Source of the DNA: an uncultured Lachnospiraceae bacterium
GTDB taxonomy: Bacteria; Bacillota; Clostridia; Lachnospirales; Lachnospiraceae
NCBI GenBank assembly: GCA_902775555.1
Contig: CACYMQ010000011.1
Span: 38,104 to 102,103 of the forward strand
Length of the DNA stretch: 64,000 nt
Direction of reading: 5' to 3'
Shown: in pieces, positions 61,863 through 64,000 of the stretch
Position numbering within the stretch: the first letter of the stretch is position 1
Layout of the letters: every line of letters starts with the position of its first letter
Translations under genes and position numbers: made by a program
The notes under the pieces: generated by a model
What the model was told of the DNA's origin: nothing
Seen by the model: only the letters and a program-made list of their open reading frames with translations
Databases searched by the model: none

Positions 61863-62846
61863 ATGGAACTTAGCAGAAGGCCGGATGATATGGTCCGGAT
61901 CACAACACCGGAGCTTGCAAAGGCATTTATCGAGGAGCAGGTAACGGCGATCAAAGAGCAGGTAGGAGATAAGAAGGTGCTGCTGGCACTGTCCGGAGGA
62001 GTGGATTCTTCCGTGGTTGCTGCACTTCTGATCAAGGCCATCGGACAGAATCTGGTCTGTGTACACGTAAATCACGGTTTGCTCCGTAAGGGCGAACCGG
62101 AGCAGGTGATCAAGGTATTCCGTGATGAGATGAATGCCAATCTGATCTATGTAGATGCTGTGGACCGTTTCCTGGATAAACTGGCCGGCGTTACCGATCC
62201 GGAGCAGAAGCGCATGATCATCGGCGGCGAGTTCATCGAAGTTTTCGCAGAGGAAGCACGTAAGCAGGACGGCATCGAGTTCCTGGCACAGGGAACCATC
62301 TGGCCGGATATCCTTGAGAGCGAAGCCGGCATCAAGGCGCATCACAACGCAGGCGGTCTCCCGGAGGATCTGAACTTCGAACTGGTAGAGCCTGTACGTA
62401 CCCTCTTCAAGGATGAGGTACGCGTAGTCGGAAAGCAGCTTGGCCTGCCGGACAACATGGTATATCGTCAGCCCTTCCCGGGACCGGGACTTGGCGTACG
62501 CTGCCCGGGTGCCATCACCCGTGACCGCCTTGAGGCAGTCCGTGAGTCCGACGCCATCCTTCGTGAGGAATTCGCAAAGAACGGCCTGGAGGGCAAGGTA
62601 TGGCAGTACTTCACCGTTGTACCGGACTTCAAGTCCACCGGCGTGAAGAACGGACAGAGAACCTTCGACTGGCCCTGCATCATCCGCGCCATCAACACCA
62701 CGGATGTTATGGAGGTTACGGTAGAGCATCTGTCTGATGAACTCATCGACCACCTGGTACAGCGTATCATCGCAGAGGTCCCCGGTATCAACAGAGTACT
62801 GTTCGACTACACACCGAAGCCCCCCGCTACGGTGGAATATGAATAA
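61863..62846 (+). CDS. guaA: GMP synthase ATP-pyrophosphatase subunit (no amidotransferase domain)
   Basis: 327 residues from ATG 61863 (AAGGAGGAGG). PP-loop LALSGGVDSSVVAALL, then HGLLRKGEPEQVI, EFLAQGTIWPDI, EPVRTLFKDEVR, GLGVRCPGAITRDRLE and the dimerisation end VLFDYTPKPPATVEYE. It converts XMP to GMP with ammonia. The N-terminal glutaminase domain of about 190 residues found in most bacterial GuaA is absent; an archaeal-like separate glutaminase would have to be encoded elsewhere. The ATG is close to the preceding gene (36 bp). Confidence 0.88.
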   Translation: MELSRRPDDMVRITTPELAKAFIEEQVTAIKEQVGDKKVLLALSGGVDSSVVAALLIKAIGQNLVCVHVNHGLLRKGEPEQVIKVFRDEMNANLIYVDAVDRFLDKLAGVTDPEQKRMIIGGEFIEVFAEEARKQDGIEFLAQGTIWPDILESEAGIKAHHNAGGLPEDLNFELVEPVRTLFKDEVRVVGKQLGLPDNMVYRQPFPGPGLGVRCPGAITRDRLEAVRESDAILREEFAKNGLEGKVWQYFTVVPDFKSTGVKNGQRTFDWPCIIRAINTTDVMEVTVEHLSDELIDHLVQRIIAEVPGINRVLFDYTPKPPATVEYE

Positions 62847-62857
62847 TAAAAAAAGTT

Positions 62858-62892
62858 CGAGAGCCCTTGTAAATTAAGGGCTCTCGTTTTTT
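62858..62892 (+). terminator. Rho-independent terminator after guaA
   Basis: CGAGAGCCCTT / AAGGGCTCTCG (62858-62868, 62876-62886) and six T. Confidence 0.93.
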
Positions 62893-62893
62893 A

Positions 62894-62915
62894 TGCCTAC
62901 ATTTTGCCTACATTT
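62894..62915. repeat. Tandem 11-bp direct repeat at the element edge
   Basis: TGCCTACATTT occurs twice head to tail, immediately after the guaA terminator. Direct repeats here resemble integrase arm-binding sites at the end of integrated elements. Confidence 0.6.
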
Positions 62916-62927
62916 CCAGGTCATTTC

Positions 62928-63596
62928 TCAATTTTCGTCTTTTTTACTCTTTGCGGTTTCCGCATCAAGTATCGCACGCATAACGGCAAGACGCCGGTCA
63001 AATCGTTCTTTTTCAGTGAGGGAAGAGGTATTAAACATAGTCAGCGGAAAGGCGCTGTATCGCTCAATCATCTCCTTCTTCCGGCTGTCATAGAACTCTT
63101 GCGTGCATTCATAGTTTTTCAGCTCGTTATGCATCTCCTGAACAATTTCCAGAGCCTGGCAGACATCTGCGGAGAACAGAGGCTTTCCATCCTGCAGGAT
63201 ATCGCCGTAATAGAAGGTTAGACGGACCAGATTGCGGCCACTGTCACCGTCTTCCGGATTCTCCCGGTCGATCCGGTTTTGGATCTCGGTCTTAAAGGTC
63301 AGTTCATTTGCATCATAAAGATCGAATAGGAATCCGACCAGATCCCCCATGGAGTTCAGGTAATTATGCTTGTCCCGTCCGCAGAGCCAGTCAACGGATA
63401 CATTACATTTGTCCGCGATCAAGATCACATTATCTATGGTGGGCTTGTTCTTGCCGCTTTCATAAGCGGAAAGAGAAGGCTGGGGGATTCCGAGCATTTC
63501 GGAGAATTCCTTTTGTGTTTTGTTCATTACGGTTTCCCGGAGGTTTCTGAGACGCCTTCCGAATATATTAGTTTTGTCGTCCGCTAATATGCTCAT
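62928..63596 (-). CDS. Phage/ICE-type XRE-family repressor
   Basis: 222 residues from the ATG at 63596, which has AGGAAAGGGG upstream (a longer frame from 63737 adds a hydrophobic segment and no ribosome site). HTH_3 domain at about 15-70: KTQKEFSEMLGIPQPSLSAYESGKNKP, followed by SVDWLCGRDK, as in many element repressors. The C-terminal 140 residues are helical and not recognised. It is divergent from the excisionase-like gene, with operator-like palindromes between. Confidence 0.8.
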   Translation of the reverse strand: MSILADDKTNIFGRRLRNLRETVMNKTQKEFSEMLGIPQPSLSAYESGKNKPTIDNVILIADKCNVSVDWLCGRDKHNYLNSMGDLVGFLFDLYDANELTFKTEIQNRIDRENPEDGDSGRNLVRLTFYYGDILQDGKPLFSADVCQALEIVQEMHNELKNYECTQEFYDSRKKEMIERYSAFPLTMFNTSSLTEKERFDRRLAVMRAILDAETAKSKKDEN

Positions 63597-63715
63597 GGTA
63601 AATAAACCCCTTTCCTGTCGTACAAATCTGATGATGTGGAATGTATGGTTTTGCTCTTTTGATGTAAGTATAACATAAAGATTTATATATTGATAGTAAA
63701 AAATGAAAAATATAG

Positions 63716-63782
63716 CAAATAATGATATTGACAACATATACCAATATGATATACTGATTATGATAGCAAATACTAATATTTG
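63716..63782. promoter_or_regulatory. Divergent control region with operator palindromes
   Basis: CAAATACTAATATTTG (63767-63782) is a perfect 6+4+6 palindrome; CAAATAATGATATTG (63716-63730) is a near copy. Both lie in the AT-rich gap between the repressor and the excisionase-like gene, one overlapping its -35 and the other its ribosome-site region, as expected for repressor operators. Confidence 0.6.
63728..63755 (+). promoter_or_regulatory. Early promoter of integrated element
   Basis: Perfect TTGACA (63728-63733), 16-bp spacer, TATACT (63750-63755), flanked by the operator palindromes. Confidence 0.75.
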
Positions 63783-63796
63783 GAGGAGGTGAGACT

Positions 63797-64000
63797 ATGA
63801 GAAACGACAAGGAACCTTTATTCGTCGGAGTAGATCAGGTGCAGTTCGATCTGGGAGTATCCCGGGCAAAAGCATACGAAGTGATCAGAACTCTGAATGA
63901 TCAGTTAAAAAAAGCGTATCCGAAAGCAATCGTCGTAGCAGGTCGCGTAAATCGCATCTGGTACGAGGAGGCTTGTCTTAAATCCGGGCGTGACAGAAAG
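63797..64000 (+). CDS. Excisionase-like/AlpA-type DNA-binding protein, 3' truncated by window edge
   Basis: At least 68 codons from ATG 63797, preceded by GGAGGAGGTGAG. The visible sequence (DLGVSRAKAYEVIRTLNDQL, then VAGRVNRIWYEEACLKSG) is a winged helix-turn-helix of the kind found in excisionases and regulators of integrative elements. It is cut by the window end. Confidence 0.65.
   Translation, partial: MRNDKEPLFVGVDQVQFDLGVSRAKAYEVIRTLNDQLKKAYPKAIVVAGRVNRIWYEEACLKSGRDRK

Overview
The window looks like a chromosome segment of an anaerobic Firmicute of the class Clostridia, most like Lachnospiraceae. This is inferred from gene content and signals: GC-rich coding DNA with AGGAGG-type ribosome sites, superoxide reductase instead of superoxide dismutase, secreted proteins with tryptophan/tyrosine-rich cell-wall-binding repeats, a DUF885 lipoprotein, a GH9 cellulase, and a predicted Na+-type F-ATP synthase. 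No rRNA or tRNA gene and no CRISPR array was seen.

Layout. 0-3.7 kb: the 3' part of a Wadjet-type plasmid-defence operon (jetC partial, jetD). 3.8-12.1 kb: a radical SAM protein, a GNAT-cytidine deaminase fusion, a membrane protein, damaged EEP and MFS genes, an ABC transporter pair, a phosphotransferase/YhcC pair and a small orphan. Long palindromes built on GGGGACGGTTCTGG (family R1) sit at five loci in this first 12.4 kb and nowhere later. 12.4-21.0 kb, minus strand: PP2C phosphatase, GH3-type adenylating enzyme, tandem ATP-grasp protein and a MATE transporter fused to a GHKL-like domain, then a histone H1-like protein whose tail is frameshifted. This cluster is the best candidate for an undescribed system.

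21.2-27.9 kb: flavodoxin, an alcohol dehydrogenase broken by an amber codon, a GT2-like orphan, superoxide reductase, an SPFH protein, a small lipoprotein, an aminotransferase and a HAD phosphatase. 28.0-35.6 kb: a complete F1Fo ATP synthase operon (two AtpI/AtpZ-like genes, then a, c, b, delta, alpha, gamma, beta, epsilon). The c subunit carries the Na+-ligand pattern. 35.7-46.2 kb: DUF885 lipoprotein, HflX, aminotransferase, RluA-type pseudouridine synthase, ProS, CCA-adding enzyme and phosphoglucomutase.

46.2-62.9 kb is largely cell-surface: two NlpC/P60-like proteins around a membrane protein, an AAA+ ATPase, a eukaryote-type HisA, a GH9 cellulase lipoprotein, a YfhO-type membrane protein, a hybrid histidine kinase and a large CHAP/cell-wall-binding protein. 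A GMP synthase ATP-pyrophosphatase subunit without its amidotransferase domain follows. From 62.9 kb base composition drops and a phage-type repressor/excisionase module begins directly after guaA, as expected for the left end of an integrated element. A second repeat family (R2, core TGTCATCCTGAGCGAAGCG) is scattered through the window between operon genes and in one case supplies the C-terminus of a protein.
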